A stretch of DNA of 64,000 nt from positions 25,987-89,986 of the forward strand of contig JAJTGY010000012.1 of assembly GCA_021298015.1 (NCBI GenBank), read 5' to 3'. Source of the DNA: Flammeovirgaceae bacterium. Its GTDB lineage: Bacteria; Bacteroidota; Bacteroidia; Cytophagales; Cyclobacteriaceae. A model generated the notes under the pieces. It did no database searches and had not been told where the DNA came from. It saw only the letters and a program-made list of their open reading frames with translations. Below are positions 17,407 through 27,820 of the stretch, piece after piece. Every line of letters starts with the position of its first letter. Positions within the stretch are counted from its first letter, which is position 1. A program made the position numbers and the translations under genes.

Positions 17407-17934
17407 ATGAAACTCAAAGACCTCACGTTTCGAAAAACCATAGCAGCCGACAAAATTAGCACGAAAGTGTCGTCTTTGGCCAAGCAAATCAACCGCGACT
17501 ACCAGGGTAAGACTCCGCTCTTTGTGCCGGTGCTGAACGGCTCGTTCATGTTTGCGTCTGATCTTTTAAAGGAGATCAACCTCACCTGCCGGGTGTCGTT
17601 CGTGAAGGTAGCCTCCTACTCCGGCACCGCCAGCACAGGCCAACTCAAAACGCTGATCGGTCACGAGGAGAGTTTATTTAACCAGGACATCATCATCATC
17701 GAAGATATTGTCGATACCGGGTTAACCCTTCAAAAAATAATGGATGAACTTCGCAGCCTGGGCGCGCACTCCGTAGAAGCCGTGGCGCTGCTGCGCAAGC
17801 AACCCGCCCGCGAAAAAAATATTGAAGTGAAATATGTCGGGTTCGACCTGGAGACCGAATTCGTGGTGGGTTATGGCCTCGACTACGATGGCCTGGGCCG
17901 CAACCTCACCGACATCTATAAAAAAGTGGATTAA
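17407..17934 (+). CDS. hpt: hypoxanthine phosphoribosyltransferase
   Basis: A 175-residue purine salvage enzyme that makes IMP or GMP from hypoxanthine or guanine and PRPP. The PRPP loop is IIIIEDIVDTGLTL near residue 98. The other markers are LFVPVLNGSFMFASDL and a C-terminal VVGYGLDYDGLGRNL, which closes the base pocket. It starts 45 bases after the upstream gene and is followed 68 bases later by adk; the two may be read together, giving a short nucleotide-metabolism unit. Confidence 0.94.
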   Translation: MKLKDLTFRKTIAADKISTKVSSLAKQINRDYQGKTPLFVPVLNGSFMFASDLLKEINLTCRVSFVKVASYSGTASTGQLKTLIGHEESLFNQDIIIIEDIVDTGLTLQKIMDELRSLGAHSVEAVALLRKQPAREKNIEVKYVGFDLETEFVVGYGLDYDGLGRNLTDIYKKVD

Positions 17935-18002
17935 ACAGGCCCTTGGCGAATTAGCCGGTGGATCGCTACCTTGCGTTCCTTTTTTATCTAAACCTAACGG
18001 CA

Positions 18003-18566
18003 ATGATTAACCTGGTGATCTTTGGCCCGCCCGGGGCCGGCAAGGGCACACAGAGCGAAAAGCTCATTCAGAAATACGGATTTGTGCACATCTCCACGGG
18101 CGACTTATTCCGGTGGCATACCAAGAACGATACCCCGCTGGGCAAGCGCGTAAAAGAAATCATGAACAGCGGGGCTCTGGTGCCCGATGACATCACCATC
18201 GCCATGTTGAAAGAAGAACTCGACAAAAATCCGCAGGCCAAAGGTTTCTTATTCGATGGATTTCCGCGTACCGTAGCGCAGGCCGAAGCGCTGGACCGGT
18301 TTATGAAAGAAAATAATACAGCCATTCACTACGTGTTGGCACTGGATGTGTCGGAAAAAGAGGTGCGCGACCGGATTGCCAAAAGAAGAACGATTGAAAA
18401 CCGTGCGGATGATGAAGAAGATAAACTCAATAAGCGGATCACCGAATACTTCACGAAAACCATTCACGTGCTGCCGTACTATGAAAAAGCCGGCCGCCTG
18501 AATACTGTCAACGGGATAGGGCCGATTGATGAAATTTTTTCGCGCATCACAGCCGTGATCAAATAG
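18003..18566 (+). CDS. adk: adenylate kinase, short-lid form
   Basis: A 187-residue enzyme that interconverts ATP plus AMP with two ADP. The P-loop GPPGAGKGTQ starts at residue 8, the AMP-binding motif is LFDGFPRTVAQAEAL, and the short lid RRTIENRADDEEDK replaces the long zinc-type lid. This is the form usual in Bacteroidota. An in-frame ATG at 17958 would add 15 hydrophobic residues before the P-loop strand; the start at 18003 is chosen because MINLVIFGPPG is the normal beginning. Confidence 0.95.
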   Translation: MINLVIFGPPGAGKGTQSEKLIQKYGFVHISTGDLFRWHTKNDTPLGKRVKEIMNSGALVPDDITIAMLKEELDKNPQAKGFLFDGFPRTVAQAEALDRFMKENNTAIHYVLALDVSEKEVRDRIAKRRTIENRADDEEDKLNKRITEYFTKTIHVLPYYEKAGRLNTVNGIGPIDEIFSRITAVIK

Positions 18567-18638
18567 AATTCAACATTCAATAGCTGTGTCACGGAGTACC
18601 TCGCCTCAACCATCTTTCATCTGAAATCGTAGATCACG

Positions 18639-19631
18639 GTGTCCAGCCCTAATTTTATCGACTACGTAAAATTCCATGCCCGCTCCGGACATGGGGGCGC
18701 AGGTTGTTTGCACTTTCATCGCGAAAAATTCGTACCCAAAGGTGGGCCCGATGGTGGTGATGGCGGGCGCGGTGGGCACATCATCCTGCGCGGTAACTCG
18801 CAACTCTGGACGCTGCTTCACCTGAAGTACCGCAAACACATTCGAGCCGAAGATGGTGGGGCCGGTGAAGGCCAAAACCGAACCGGGGCTGATGGTAAAG
18901 ATGAAATTCTGGAGGTGCCCCTGGGCACCGTAGCCAAGCGGGCCGAAAGCGGTGAGGTAGTTTGCGAGATCAATACGGACGGGCAGGAGGTGATTCTGAT
19001 GGCAGGCGGCCGTGGGGGCAAGGGAAATAGTTTTTTTACTTCGCCCACCAACCAGGCACCCCAGCATGCACAGCCAGGCGAACCGGCTCAGGAGGATTGG
19101 ATCATTCTGGAATTAAAGCTGCTGGCAGACGTTGGGCTCGTAGGATTTCCCAATGCCGGAAAGTCAACCCTGCTGTCGGTGATGTCGGCCGCCAAACCCA
19201 AAATTGCAGACTACGCATTTACCACGCTCACACCCAACCTCGGGGTGGTGCCTTACTACGATGACAAATCGTTTGTGATGGCCGACATCCCCGGAATCAT
19301 TGAGGGTGCAGCAGAGGGTAAAGGGTTGGGCATTCGCTTTTTGCGCCACATCGAGCGCAACTCACTTCTTCTGTTTCTCATTCCGGCCGACTCGGCCGAC
19401 ATTCGCAAAGAGTTTGACATTTTGCTTAATGAGTTGCGGCAGTACAATCCCGAACTGCTCGATAAAAAGCGGTTACTGGCGATTTCGAAAAGCGACATGC
19501 TGGATGAAGAGCTGAAGGAAGCCATCAAAAAAGAGTTGCCCCCGGGAATACCCTCTGTTTTTGTGTCCGGACTCAAAAAGGAAGGGCTCAAGGAACTCAA
19601 AGACTTGATCTGGCAAACGCTAAAAAGTTGA
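18639..19631 (+). CDS. obgE: Obg-family GTPase
   Basis: A 330-residue GTPase involved in 50S ribosome assembly and stress control. Residues 1-158 are the glycine-rich Obg domain ([13 protein letters not shown] and GGRGGKGN are clear). The G domain has [12 protein letters not shown], the switch [11 protein letters not shown], and AISKSD as the guanine motif. The C-terminal OCT domain is absent, as in many Bacteroidota. The start is a GTG at 18639 (reads [15 protein letters not shown]). It belongs to a run of core genes: hpt, adk, obgE, grpE, dnaJ. Confidence 0.95.
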   Translation: MSSPNFIDYVKFHARSGHGGAGCLHFHREKFVPKGGPDGGDGGRGGHIILRGNSQLWTLLHLKYRKHIRAEDGGAGEGQNRTGADGKDEILEVPLGTVAKRAESGEVVCEINTDGQEVILMAGGRGGKGNSFFTSPTNQAPQHAQPGEPAQEDWIILELKLLADVGLVGFPNAGKSTLLSVMSAAKPKIADYAFTTLTPNLGVVPYYDDKSFVMADIPGIIEGAAEGKGLGIRFLRHIERNSLLLFLIPADSADIRKEFDILLNELRQYNPELLDKKRLLAISKSDMLDEELKEAIKKELPPGIPSVFVSGLKKEGLKELKDLIWQTLKS

Positions 19632-19709
19632 TCCATCGGCCAACCTGTCACGATTAAGTGGCTTGGCAGTATTATTGCCCTTTAAAACGCGTTTTTTAGA
19701 TGATTTTTT

Positions 19710-20276
19710 ATGGAAAACCCCGCGCAGCAGGAGCACGATTTGCCCAAACATGATGATTCGGTGGTGGAAGAAACGCCTCCTATGCAATCAACCGAGCCGG
19801 TGACGGAATCTTCCGGCAAGCCGGAAGCCGATCCGCTAAAGAAATTACAGGACGAATTGGCAGAGGCCAAAGACAAATACCTGCGGTTGTATGCCGAATT
19901 TGACAACTTCCGCAGGCGCTCGGCTAAAGAGCGCCTCGAACTGATTCAGACGGCCAACGAAAAACTTTTGCGCGACTTCCTTCCCGTTGCCGATGACTTC
20001 GAACGGGCCGAAAAATCATTTGCGGGCCTGACCGATAAAGAGGCCGAGGGATTCAAACTGATCCACAACAAGTTCAAAAAACTACTTGACCAAAACGGGG
20101 TGAAGCCCATGGAGGCCGGACCTGCCGTAGCTTTCAATCCCGACCTGCATGAGGCCATTACCCAAATACCGGCTCCGGAAGAAAAGTTGAAAGGTAAAAT
20201 CGTAGACGTGGTGGAGAAAGGTTACCTGCTCCACGACAAAGTGATTCGCTTCGCCAAAGTGGTGGTAGGCCAATAA
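19710..20276 (+). CDS. grpE: nucleotide exchange factor GrpE
   Basis: A 188-residue GrpE that releases ADP from DnaK. Residues 1-45 are acidic, proline-rich and probably disordered. The long coiled coil runs from about 45 to 100, and the C-terminal beta domain begins around 125 with [20 protein letters not shown] and ends [19 protein letters not shown], the strongest family signature. It is ten bases upstream of dnaJ, forming a grpE-dnaJ operon. dnaK is not nearby. A -7-like TATTATTG lies at 19670-19677. Confidence 0.95.
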   Translation: MENPAQQEHDLPKHDDSVVEETPPMQSTEPVTESSGKPEADPLKKLQDELAEAKDKYLRLYAEFDNFRRRSAKERLELIQTANEKLLRDFLPVADDFERAEKSFAGLTDKEAEGFKLIHNKFKKLLDQNGVKPMEAGPAVAFNPDLHEAITQIPAPEEKLKGKIVDVVEKGYLLHDKVIRFAKVVVGQ

Positions 20277-20286
20277 TTCACCTCTT

Positions 20287-21396
20287 ATGAGCAAGCGTGA
20301 CTATTACGAAATCCTCGGTGTTACCAAATCGGCCAGCGCTGACGAAATCAAGAAGGCTTACCGGAAGGTAGCCATCCAGTTTCACCCGGATAAAAACCCG
20401 GGAAACAAAGAAGCGGAAGAGAAATTCAAGGAGGCCGCTGAGGCCTACGAGGTGTTGAGCGATGCGGACAAGCGCGCCCAGTACGACCGTTTTGGTCATT
20501 CCCGGGGCAATGGCGGTTTCCGAGGCCACGAGATGAACATGGACGATATCTTCTCGCAGTTTGGTGACATTTTTGGAGGCGGCAGTCCGTTCGACAGTTT
20601 CTTTGGCGGAGGAGGCGGGCGAAGCCGCACCCGCAAAGGCTCCAACCTGCGCATCAAACTGAAGCTGACACTGGAAGAAATTGCCAACGGTGCAGAGAAA
20701 AAAATTAAAGTGAACCGCCTGGTTCAGGCCGATGGTGTCACGTTCAAAACGTGCCCTGCTTGTCAGGGACAGGGTCAGGTGCGCAAGGTGGTGAACACGA
20801 TGCTCGGCCAAATGGTCTCGGCCAGCACCTGCTCGAGTTGCGGAGGCTCAGGCCAGATCATCGATAAACGCCCTCCGGGTGTCGATAACTCCGGATTAGT
20901 CAGCAAAGAAGATGTGATTTCGGTGCGCGTACCGGCCGGGGTGGGCGATGGTATGCAACTCTCGATGTCTGGCAAGGGAAATGAAGCTCCGGGTGGTGGC
21001 CTGCCAGGCGACCTGCTTATTCAAATTGAAGAGGTTGAGGATAAGGTGCTGAAACGGGACGGCAATAATCTGATTCATGATCTGCACATCAGTTTTATTG
21101 ATGCCGCGCTGGGCACCTCGGTGGAAGTGCCCTCGGTGGGCGGCAAGGTGCGCATCAAGATTGATCCCGGAACGCAAAGCGGTAAGATTCTGCGGCTGCG
21201 CGGCAAGGGTTTGCGCGACCTCAATGGCTACGGTACGGGAGATCAACTCATTTATATCAATGTCTGGACACCTAAGCGACTGACGTCCGAAGAGCGGGCG
21301 AAACTGGAGTCGCTTAAACAATCTCCGAACTTCCAGCCGAGTCCTGAAGCCGGTGAAAAGGGCTTTTTCGAGCGAATGAAAGAGTATTTTGGTTGA
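20287..21396 (+). CDS. dnaJ: chaperone DnaJ with a half zinc finger
   Basis: A 369-residue type I DnaJ. The J domain has HPD at residues 33-35. The Gly/Phe-rich region spans about 72-112. Only two of the normal four CxxCxGxG motifs are present: CPACQGQG (Cys156, Cys159) and CSSCGGSG (Cys182, Cys185). The spacing and linker between them correspond to motifs 2 and 3 of a classic DnaJ, so zinc centre II is kept and zinc centre I is lost. In E. coli, centre II is the one needed for work with DnaK. I recall other Bacteroidota DnaJ proteins with this form. Client-binding C-terminal domains appear complete. Confidence 0.93.
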   Translation: MSKRDYYEILGVTKSASADEIKKAYRKVAIQFHPDKNPGNKEAEEKFKEAAEAYEVLSDADKRAQYDRFGHSRGNGGFRGHEMNMDDIFSQFGDIFGGGSPFDSFFGGGGGRSRTRKGSNLRIKLKLTLEEIANGAEKKIKVNRLVQADGVTFKTCPACQGQGQVRKVVNTMLGQMVSASTCSSCGGSGQIIDKRPPGVDNSGLVSKEDVISVRVPAGVGDGMQLSMSGKGNEAPGGGLPGDLLIQIEEVEDKVLKRDGNNLIHDLHISFIDAALGTSVEVPSVGGKVRIKIDPGTQSGKILRLRGKGLRDLNGYGTGDQLIYINVWTPKRLTSEERAKLESLKQSPNFQPSPEAGEKGFFERMKEYFG

Positions 21397-21464
21397 AATT
21401 GTTTGCTCTTTGTGGGGCATCGACCTCAAATCCCTGAACAAATAGAAATTTTAAAAGTCGACTG

Positions 21465-21510
21465 AAACCCTGGGGAGAACTCCCCGTTTAACCTAGCTAT
21501 GGGTTTTTTT
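21465..21510 (+). terminator. candidate terminator after dnaJ
   Basis: An inner hairpin GGGGA-GAAC-TCCCC at 21472-21485 is enclosed by AAACCC (21465-21470) and GGGTTT (21501-21506), followed by a run of seven or more T. It may act as an intrinsic terminator. The remainder of the gap 21397-21580 shows no gene. Confidence 0.55.
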
Positions 21511-21580
21511 TGCTTAACGAAAACTTAACAAAAGGCACACAGGCACAACCCTGCGGGGTGGCCAACCGTAAAACAGGTAA

Positions 21581-22474
21581 ATGAAGGCGTTTGTCTTAGT
21601 TGGTATTGGCGGATTATTGTCTCTGGGCGCAGCCGCCCAGATTAAAAAGCAATTTTCTATTGGTGCATCGGACGATTGCAAACGGGTATCCTTGCAGTTG
21701 AAAGCAAAAACCGGCAATTGCTTCATCCGCCCCAGCCAGAATAAAGAGCTCCTTGACATTTACAGCAACCAGCAAGCAGAAGAATATGCGCATTCGCTCG
21801 CGCAGGATGTGCGTGGCGATGTATGCTCTGTGAAGATAGCCATGGACCAGGCTAATCAGAGAGGTGTGGGCCAAAAAATTTCGTATCAGGTTTTTGGTGG
21901 CGAAAACCGCACCGTAGACGGTAAGGTCTGGAAGTTCTATCTCTCCGAAACCAAACCCTATTCACTTGATTTGGATTATGGGCTCGGTAATGCTGATATC
22001 GATTTGAGTGGCCTCGCAGTTGAGCGGTTAAAGATCAGGACCGGAACAGCCGATGTTCTGCTTTCCTACAGCGCAGAACCCAATAAGGTAAAGATGGATA
22101 CCTTCTTCGTTAAGGTGGATATGGGCTCATTACAGGCCAAACACATCAACCTGGCCAACGCGCAGGTTGTGGTGGCCGAGGTTGGTTTTGGTAACATGCT
22201 GCTGGATTTCAGCGACAAGACCGAATATCCTCGGATGGTGCAGGGTTCGGTAGGCGCTGGCAATCTGATAATTCGGCTTCCGTCAAAAGATGTACCGGTG
22301 CTGGTTAAACTGTCGGATTCGTGGTTGTGCAGCATTGACCTGGTTCGGAGCCTGAAAAAGATTGGCGACAACACCTACGCCAATGCTGCGTATTCCGGCA
22401 ATCAAAAAAATGCTATGGTCTTTGACCTTGACGTATCCATGGGCAAGATCACCTTCCGCGAGCGTCCCGAATAG
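21581..22474 (+). CDS. exported beta-rich protein, possible toast-rack/DUF4097-like fold
   Basis: A 297-residue protein with a signal peptide at residues 1-20 (ends GAAAQ). The mature part has the repeated pattern of short strands seen in toast-rack and DUF4097-like adhesin domains, for example LDLDYGLGNADIDLSGL, LKIRTGTADVLLSYS, and VKVDMGSLQAKHINL, with conserved Gly/Asn turns. Two Cys lie close together in the N-terminal part (DDCKRV and GNCFIR), and two more occur at GDVCSV and SWLCSI. No enzyme motif is visible. The gene ends 103 bases before a NatAB-like exporter, which has its own promoter, so co-function is only a guess from position. Confidence 0.6.
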   Translation: MKAFVLVGIGGLLSLGAAAQIKKQFSIGASDDCKRVSLQLKAKTGNCFIRPSQNKELLDIYSNQQAEEYAHSLAQDVRGDVCSVKIAMDQANQRGVGQKISYQVFGGENRTVDGKVWKFYLSETKPYSLDLDYGLGNADIDLSGLAVERLKIRTGTADVLLSYSAEPNKVKMDTFFVKVDMGSLQAKHINLANAQVVVAEVGFGNMLLDFSDKTEYPRMVQGSVGAGNLIIRLPSKDVPVLVKLSDSWLCSIDLVRSLKKIGDNTYANAAYSGNQKNAMVFDLDVSMGKITFRERPE

Positions 22475-22513
22475 TAGTTGCCTGTTTTGATGTTGAATAA
22501 ACATTCCGCGGAG

Positions 22514-22543
22514 TTTGACCGTGTAATTCTCTTCCTATTTTTG
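22514..22543 (+). promoter_or_regulatory. promoter of the ABC exporter operon
   Basis: TTTG at 22514-22517 and TATTTTTG at 22536-22543 are separated by 18 bases, matching the Bacteroidota promoter. The GTG start of the ATPase gene follows 34 bases later. This separates the exporter from the upstream exported-protein gene. Confidence 0.65.
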
Positions 22544-22577
22544 CTACTAATTTAAAATAAACATAAACCCCTGCCTT

Positions 22578-23519
22578 GTGGAAGCACTTGTAGCTGAACA
22601 CGTGACAAAGCAGTACTCAAATCATACCGCCCTGGACGATGTGAGTCTGACCATTCCGGAAAAATCTGTTTATGGCCTTCTGGGGCCCAATGGGGCCGGC
22701 AAAACCACGTTGATCCGAATCATCAATCAGATCATTAATGCCGATGGGGGCGAAGTTCGAATTTTTGGAGAAAAATTGAAGCCCGGCCACGTGGAAATCA
22801 TCGGCTACCTGCCCGAGGAGCGCGGTCTCTATAAAAAAATGAAAGTAGGTGACCAGCTCATGTACCTGGCTCAATTAAAAGGTTTGGGAAAGCAGGATGC
22901 ATTTCAACGTATTAAAGTCTGGTTCGAGCGATTTGAGATTAAGGACTGGTGGAATAAGAAAGTGGAGGACCTCTCGAAGGGCATGGCACAAAAAGTTCAG
23001 TTTATCAGCACCCTACTTCACGAGCCTAAGTTGATCATCCTGGATGAGCCATTCTCCGGTTTCGACCCGGTGAATGCCCAATTGATTACGGATGAGATTC
23101 TGGGGTTGAAAGAGCGCGGCAGTACGATCATTTTTTCCACCCACCGGATGGAGACGGTTGAGTCGCTGTGCGATCATATCGCCATGATCAACAAGTCAAA
23201 GAAAGTGTTGGAGGGCTCCAAAAAAGACGTGAAAGCAAGCTACAAGACAAACACCTACGTAGTGGAGCATCGGGGCAACTTCCGGCTTTCGGGTGTGGGT
23301 CACCAACTGGTGTCGCAAAAAGAGCTGGAGGGCAATCACTTTGTAACATTAATCAAAGCGGATCAGGGCAGTTCGCCCAACGCCCTGCTGCACGAGTTGT
23401 TGCCTCAAACCGAGGTATTCCGCTTTGAACAAAAACTTCCCACCATGGCCGAAATTTTCATCAACCTGGTGAAAGCCGAAGGCGATGAAGCGTTGCGCAA
23501 ACATTTACAAGAAGCCTAA
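22578..23519 (+). CDS. ABC transporter ATP-binding protein, NatA-like
   Basis: A 313-residue ATPase. Walker A is GPNGAGKTT (about 36-44). The signature motif is LSKGMAQK rather than LSGGQ, a form common in NatA-type exporters. Walker B is LIILDEPFSGFDPVN, with the switch His in FSTHRMETVE. The extra C-terminal region of about 90 residues (after residue 220) is typical of this subfamily. The gene begins with GTG. It is followed by its permease after 18 bases. The cargo is unknown; the namesake exports sodium in Bacillus, but related pairs move drugs or lipids. Confidence 0.9.
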   Translation: MEALVAEHVTKQYSNHTALDDVSLTIPEKSVYGLLGPNGAGKTTLIRIINQIINADGGEVRIFGEKLKPGHVEIIGYLPEERGLYKKMKVGDQLMYLAQLKGLGKQDAFQRIKVWFERFEIKDWWNKKVEDLSKGMAQKVQFISTLLHEPKLIILDEPFSGFDPVNAQLITDEILGLKERGSTIIFSTHRMETVESLCDHIAMINKSKKVLEGSKKDVKASYKTNTYVVEHRGNFRLSGVGHQLVSQKELEGNHFVTLIKADQGSSPNALLHELLPQTEVFRFEQKLPTMAEIFINLVKAEGDEALRKHLQEA

Positions 23520-23537
23520 ACCGAAAAGCACCGAGAT

Positions 23538-24872
23538 ATGAACAAAGTTTGGTTGATCATTCAACGCGAGTTTTTGAATCGCGTGCAGAAAAAATCGTTT
23601 TTGGTTACCACCATTTTGGTGCCGTTGATTATTCCGGCCATTATGGGGGTGTTGGTGTATGTCATGATTCAGGAAGTAAAGGAAGCCAAGCCTGATACCC
23701 TTCAAGTGCTGGACGAAAGTCAACTGTTTAAATTGGAGTCTAACAAGAGACTGACTATTGTGCCCGTTTCAGGATCAATTGTTCAGGTCAAGGCTGCGTA
23801 TATGGAGTCAGATGATTTCGGATTGCTGTATATCCCACCTGCGGAGTCAATAGGCGACATAACGGGAATAACACTATACACAAAGGAGAGCCAAAGTCCG
23901 GAAAAAGTTGGGAACGTTACTTCCATGCTAACAGATTTAGTGAAAGATTCGAAGATGGAGAAGTACAACGTAGACAAGGAAACTCTAAAAGATATTCGAA
24001 CAACCGAGGTTAATCTACAGGAGATTAATCTTAGTGAGGATGGCCAAGAACAATCCAGTAATACTCAAATCAAGAGTGGTCTGGGTATGGCCTTAGGAAT
24101 ACTCATTTACATGTTTGTACTCATTTACGGAATCCAAATTATGCAGGGCGTCATTGATGAAAAGACCTCCAAGATTGTCGAGGTGATTGTTTCTTCAGTA
24201 AAGCCATTCCAACTCATGCTTGGAAAGATAATTGGGATCGCTTCCGTTGGGCTTTTGCAGTTCATAATTTGGATCGTGTTGATATTTGGGGTTACCACGT
24301 CAGTATTGGGTTATTTCGGTTTAAAAATGCCTCAGCAACAAGCGATGGAGCAAGTGATTGAAAGCACCAGCGATGAAGAGGTAAAAGAGGTCATTGCAAA
24401 GCAGAGCAATCAAGGTCCGGAGTTTCTTCAAAACCTGAGTCAAATCCCATTTTTGAAAATCGCCCTAGTATTCTTGTTCTACTTTCTGGGGGGGTATTTG
24501 CTATATGGTGCCCTTTTCGCAGCAGTAGGTTCCGCAGTAGAATCAATTCAAGAGTCTCAACAGTTCCAATTTCCAATTACGATTCCATTATTGATAGGAT
24601 ACCTGGGGCTTTTTATGTTTATTGTACGAGATCCGCATGGTACGGTAAGCTATTGGCTATCAATCATACCCTTTACATCACCAGTAGCGATGGTTGGTAG
24701 AATTGCCTACGATGTCCCCACATCGGATTTAGTTTTATCCATGGTGCTGTTGGTTGGCGGCTTCATCTTCACCACCTGGATAGCCGGCCGCATTTACCGC
24801 GTGGGTATTTTGATGACGGGCACCAAGGTAAACTACAAGGTGCTGGCCAAGTGGTTCATGACGAAGGTCTAG
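23538..24872 (+). CDS. ABC-2 type permease, NatB-like; compositionally mosaic gene
   Basis: A 444-residue membrane subunit for the preceding ATPase. One helix lies at about residues 20-45, a soluble extracytoplasmic domain covers about 46-185, and five or six helices follow to residue 425. The motif YGIQIMQGVIDEKTSKIVEVI marks the NatB-type ABC-2 family. Composition changes sharply inside the gene: by hand count five 60-base lines from the middle (within 23821-24660) total 40 percent GC, while five lines in and around the flanks total 50 percent. The middle also uses ATA and AGA codons that are rare in neighbouring genes. This points to replacement of the middle by recombination. The reading frame stays intact. 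Confidence 0.88.
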   Translation: MNKVWLIIQREFLNRVQKKSFLVTTILVPLIIPAIMGVLVYVMIQEVKEAKPDTLQVLDESQLFKLESNKRLTIVPVSGSIVQVKAAYMESDDFGLLYIPPAESIGDITGITLYTKESQSPEKVGNVTSMLTDLVKDSKMEKYNVDKETLKDIRTTEVNLQEINLSEDGQEQSSNTQIKSGLGMALGILIYMFVLIYGIQIMQGVIDEKTSKIVEVIVSSVKPFQLMLGKIIGIASVGLLQFIIWIVLIFGVTTSVLGYFGLKMPQQQAMEQVIESTSDEEVKEVIAKQSNQGPEFLQNLSQIPFLKIALVFLFYFLGGYLLYGALFAAVGSAVESIQESQQFQFPITIPLLIGYLGLFMFIVRDPHGTVSYWLSIIPFTSPVAMVGRIAYDVPTSDLVLSMVLLVGGFIFTTWIAGRIYRVGILMTGTKVNYKVLAKWFMTKV

Positions 24873-24894
24873 ACCAGCCAAACCCTCAAACACC

Positions 24895-24928
24895 AAAAAA
24901 ATCTCTCCCGATCCGGAGAGATTTTTTT
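24895..24928 (+). terminator. intrinsic terminator after the ABC exporter
   Basis: ATCTCTCC (24901-24908) pairs with GGAGAGAT (24915-24922), extended by an A-run on the left and a seven-T run on the right. It is a textbook terminator and may work in both directions. The next gene's -7 box begins three bases later. Confidence 0.9.
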
Positions 24929-24931
24929 CTT

Positions 24932-24939
24932 TACTTTCG
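24932..24939 (+). promoter_or_regulatory. candidate -7 box of the orphan kinase gene
   Basis: TACTTTCG differs from TAnnTTTG at one position and ends six bases before the ATG at 24946. The -33 region would fall inside the preceding terminator hairpin, and no clear TTTG is seen there, so support is modest. Confidence 0.35.
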
Positions 24940-24945
24940 GTTCGC

Positions 24946-26157
24946 ATGGCCAGTAAAAACACCCCGGCATCCATGGAATTCTATCAGGACAACACGAACC
25001 TGAAGTGGATTATTCTCATCGTATCGGTGGTGATTAGCGTGGGCTCCATTTATTACACCGATGTGCTCGTTGACCAGCTCAAGGAACGCGAACGTAACCA
25101 AATCAACCTGTTTGCCCGCGCCCTGGAATACACCATTAACGAAGCCGAAAACAACATTCTGTTTATCCGGGAGGAAATCATTCTGAAAAATCACTCCATC
25201 CCCACCCTGCAGGTGAGTGAGCAGGGTGACATTCTCAGTTACATCAACCTGCCGGTTGACTCGGCCTGGTCGGCCGAAAAGAAAAAGAGTTACCTCAACC
25301 GCCAGTTGGCTGAAATGAAGCGTACCTATGCGCCCATCGAGATCTTGCTCAAAGACGAAAACAACGAAGTATTCGGCCGACAGTACCTCTACTACAAGAA
25401 TTCATTCCTGCTTAGCCAGCTCATGGCATACCCCTACATTCAGCTGTCCGTTATCGCCATTTTCGCCTTCATTTCGTACCTGGCCTTCAACTATTCGCGC
25501 GTGGCCGAACAAAACCGCGTATGGGTAGGGCTCGCGAAAGAGACGGCCCACCAACTCGGCACACCCTTATCATCGTTGATGGCTTGGCTCGAGGTGCTAC
25601 GCGATGACCCGGAAATTAAAGGTAAAGGCGTGGTGGATGAGTTGGAAAAAGACATTCTGAAACTGCGGGTGGTCACCGAGCGCTTTTCCAGTATAGGATC
25701 AACCCCGGTGCTCAAATCGGAAAATGTGTACCAACTCATCACCAATGTAGTGGGGTATCTGCGGCCCCGCGTATCATCCAAGATTACGTTCGAACTCTAC
25801 ACGCTATCCGAAAACATACAGGCTAGAATTCATGCCCCGTTGTTTGAATGGGTTATCGAAAATCTCTGCAAAAATGCGGTTGATGCCATGGGCAACACCG
25901 GCACGATTGCCATCAAAATCTTACGCGGCAGCGACAGCAAAGTTTTCATTGATATTTCGGACACCGGCAAGGGCATACCCAAAGGCAGCGTGGCCAGTGT
26001 TTTCAAGCCGGGCTACACCACCAAAAAGCGCGGCTGGGGGCTTGGCCTGGCCCTGGCGAAGCGGATAATTGAACTCTATCACGAGGGGAGGATATTCGTT
26101 AAATCCTCAGAAGAAAACCTGGGAACCACCTTTCGCATCCAGCTTCAGGCAGGTTAA
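24946..26157 (+). CDS. orphan membrane sensor histidine kinase
   Basis: A 403-residue kinase with helices at about residues 19-40 and 160-183 enclosing a periplasmic sensor of about 115 residues. The H box is the variant AKETAHQLGTPLSS, with His202 as phospho-acceptor. The HQLGTP form marks a kinase group distinct from the SHELKNP kinase at 5644. The N box is ENLCKNAVDA, and the lid has SDTGKGIPK and GWGLGLALAKR. There is no HAMP-like linker; the second helix runs nearly straight into the H box. No response regulator is adjacent, so its partner is elsewhere. Its gene is isolated by a terminator upstream and the atpD promoter downstream. Confidence 0.9.
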   Translation: MASKNTPASMEFYQDNTNLKWIILIVSVVISVGSIYYTDVLVDQLKERERNQINLFARALEYTINEAENNILFIREEIILKNHSIPTLQVSEQGDILSYINLPVDSAWSAEKKKSYLNRQLAEMKRTYAPIEILLKDENNEVFGRQYLYYKNSFLLSQLMAYPYIQLSVIAIFAFISYLAFNYSRVAEQNRVWVGLAKETAHQLGTPLSSLMAWLEVLRDDPEIKGKGVVDELEKDILKLRVVTERFSSIGSTPVLKSENVYQLITNVVGYLRPRVSSKITFELYTLSENIQARIHAPLFEWVIENLCKNAVDAMGNTGTIAIKILRGSDSKVFIDISDTGKGIPKGSVASVFKPGYTTKKRGWGLGLALAKRIIELYHEGRIFVKSSEENLGTTFRIQLQAG

Positions 26158-26185
26158 GAGAGCTTCCAAAATGGGGCGCAAAACC

Positions 26186-26216
26186 TTTGCCCAAGACCCT
26201 GAATATGCTACTTTTG
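26186..26216 (+). promoter_or_regulatory. strong promoter of atpD-atpC
   Basis: TTTG (26186-26189), a 19-base spacer, and TACTTTTG (26209-26216) form the best promoter in the window. Transcription would start near 26222, leaving a leader of about 85 bases that ends in an A-rich stretch before the ATG at 26308. A strong promoter suits a highly expressed ATP synthase gene. Confidence 0.75.
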
Positions 26217-26271
26217 CGCTCGGATTTTGGATGCAGTGGATTTCATTCGTAACTGATTCAAAATCATTTAG

Positions 26272-27813
<1,542 letters not shown>

Positions 27814-27820
27814 GTTGCGT

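Noticed and set aside
16261..17487. A 408-codon open frame antisense to the GH109-type gene
   Set aside because: The plus-strand gene has a Tat signal and a Rossmann motif; the antisense product has no domain and would also overlap hpt.
22578..26157. ABC exporter plus histidine kinase as a peptide-sensing (BceAB-like) module
   Set aside because: A strong terminator separates them, no response regulator is present, and the permease is ABC-2/NatB type rather than BceB type.
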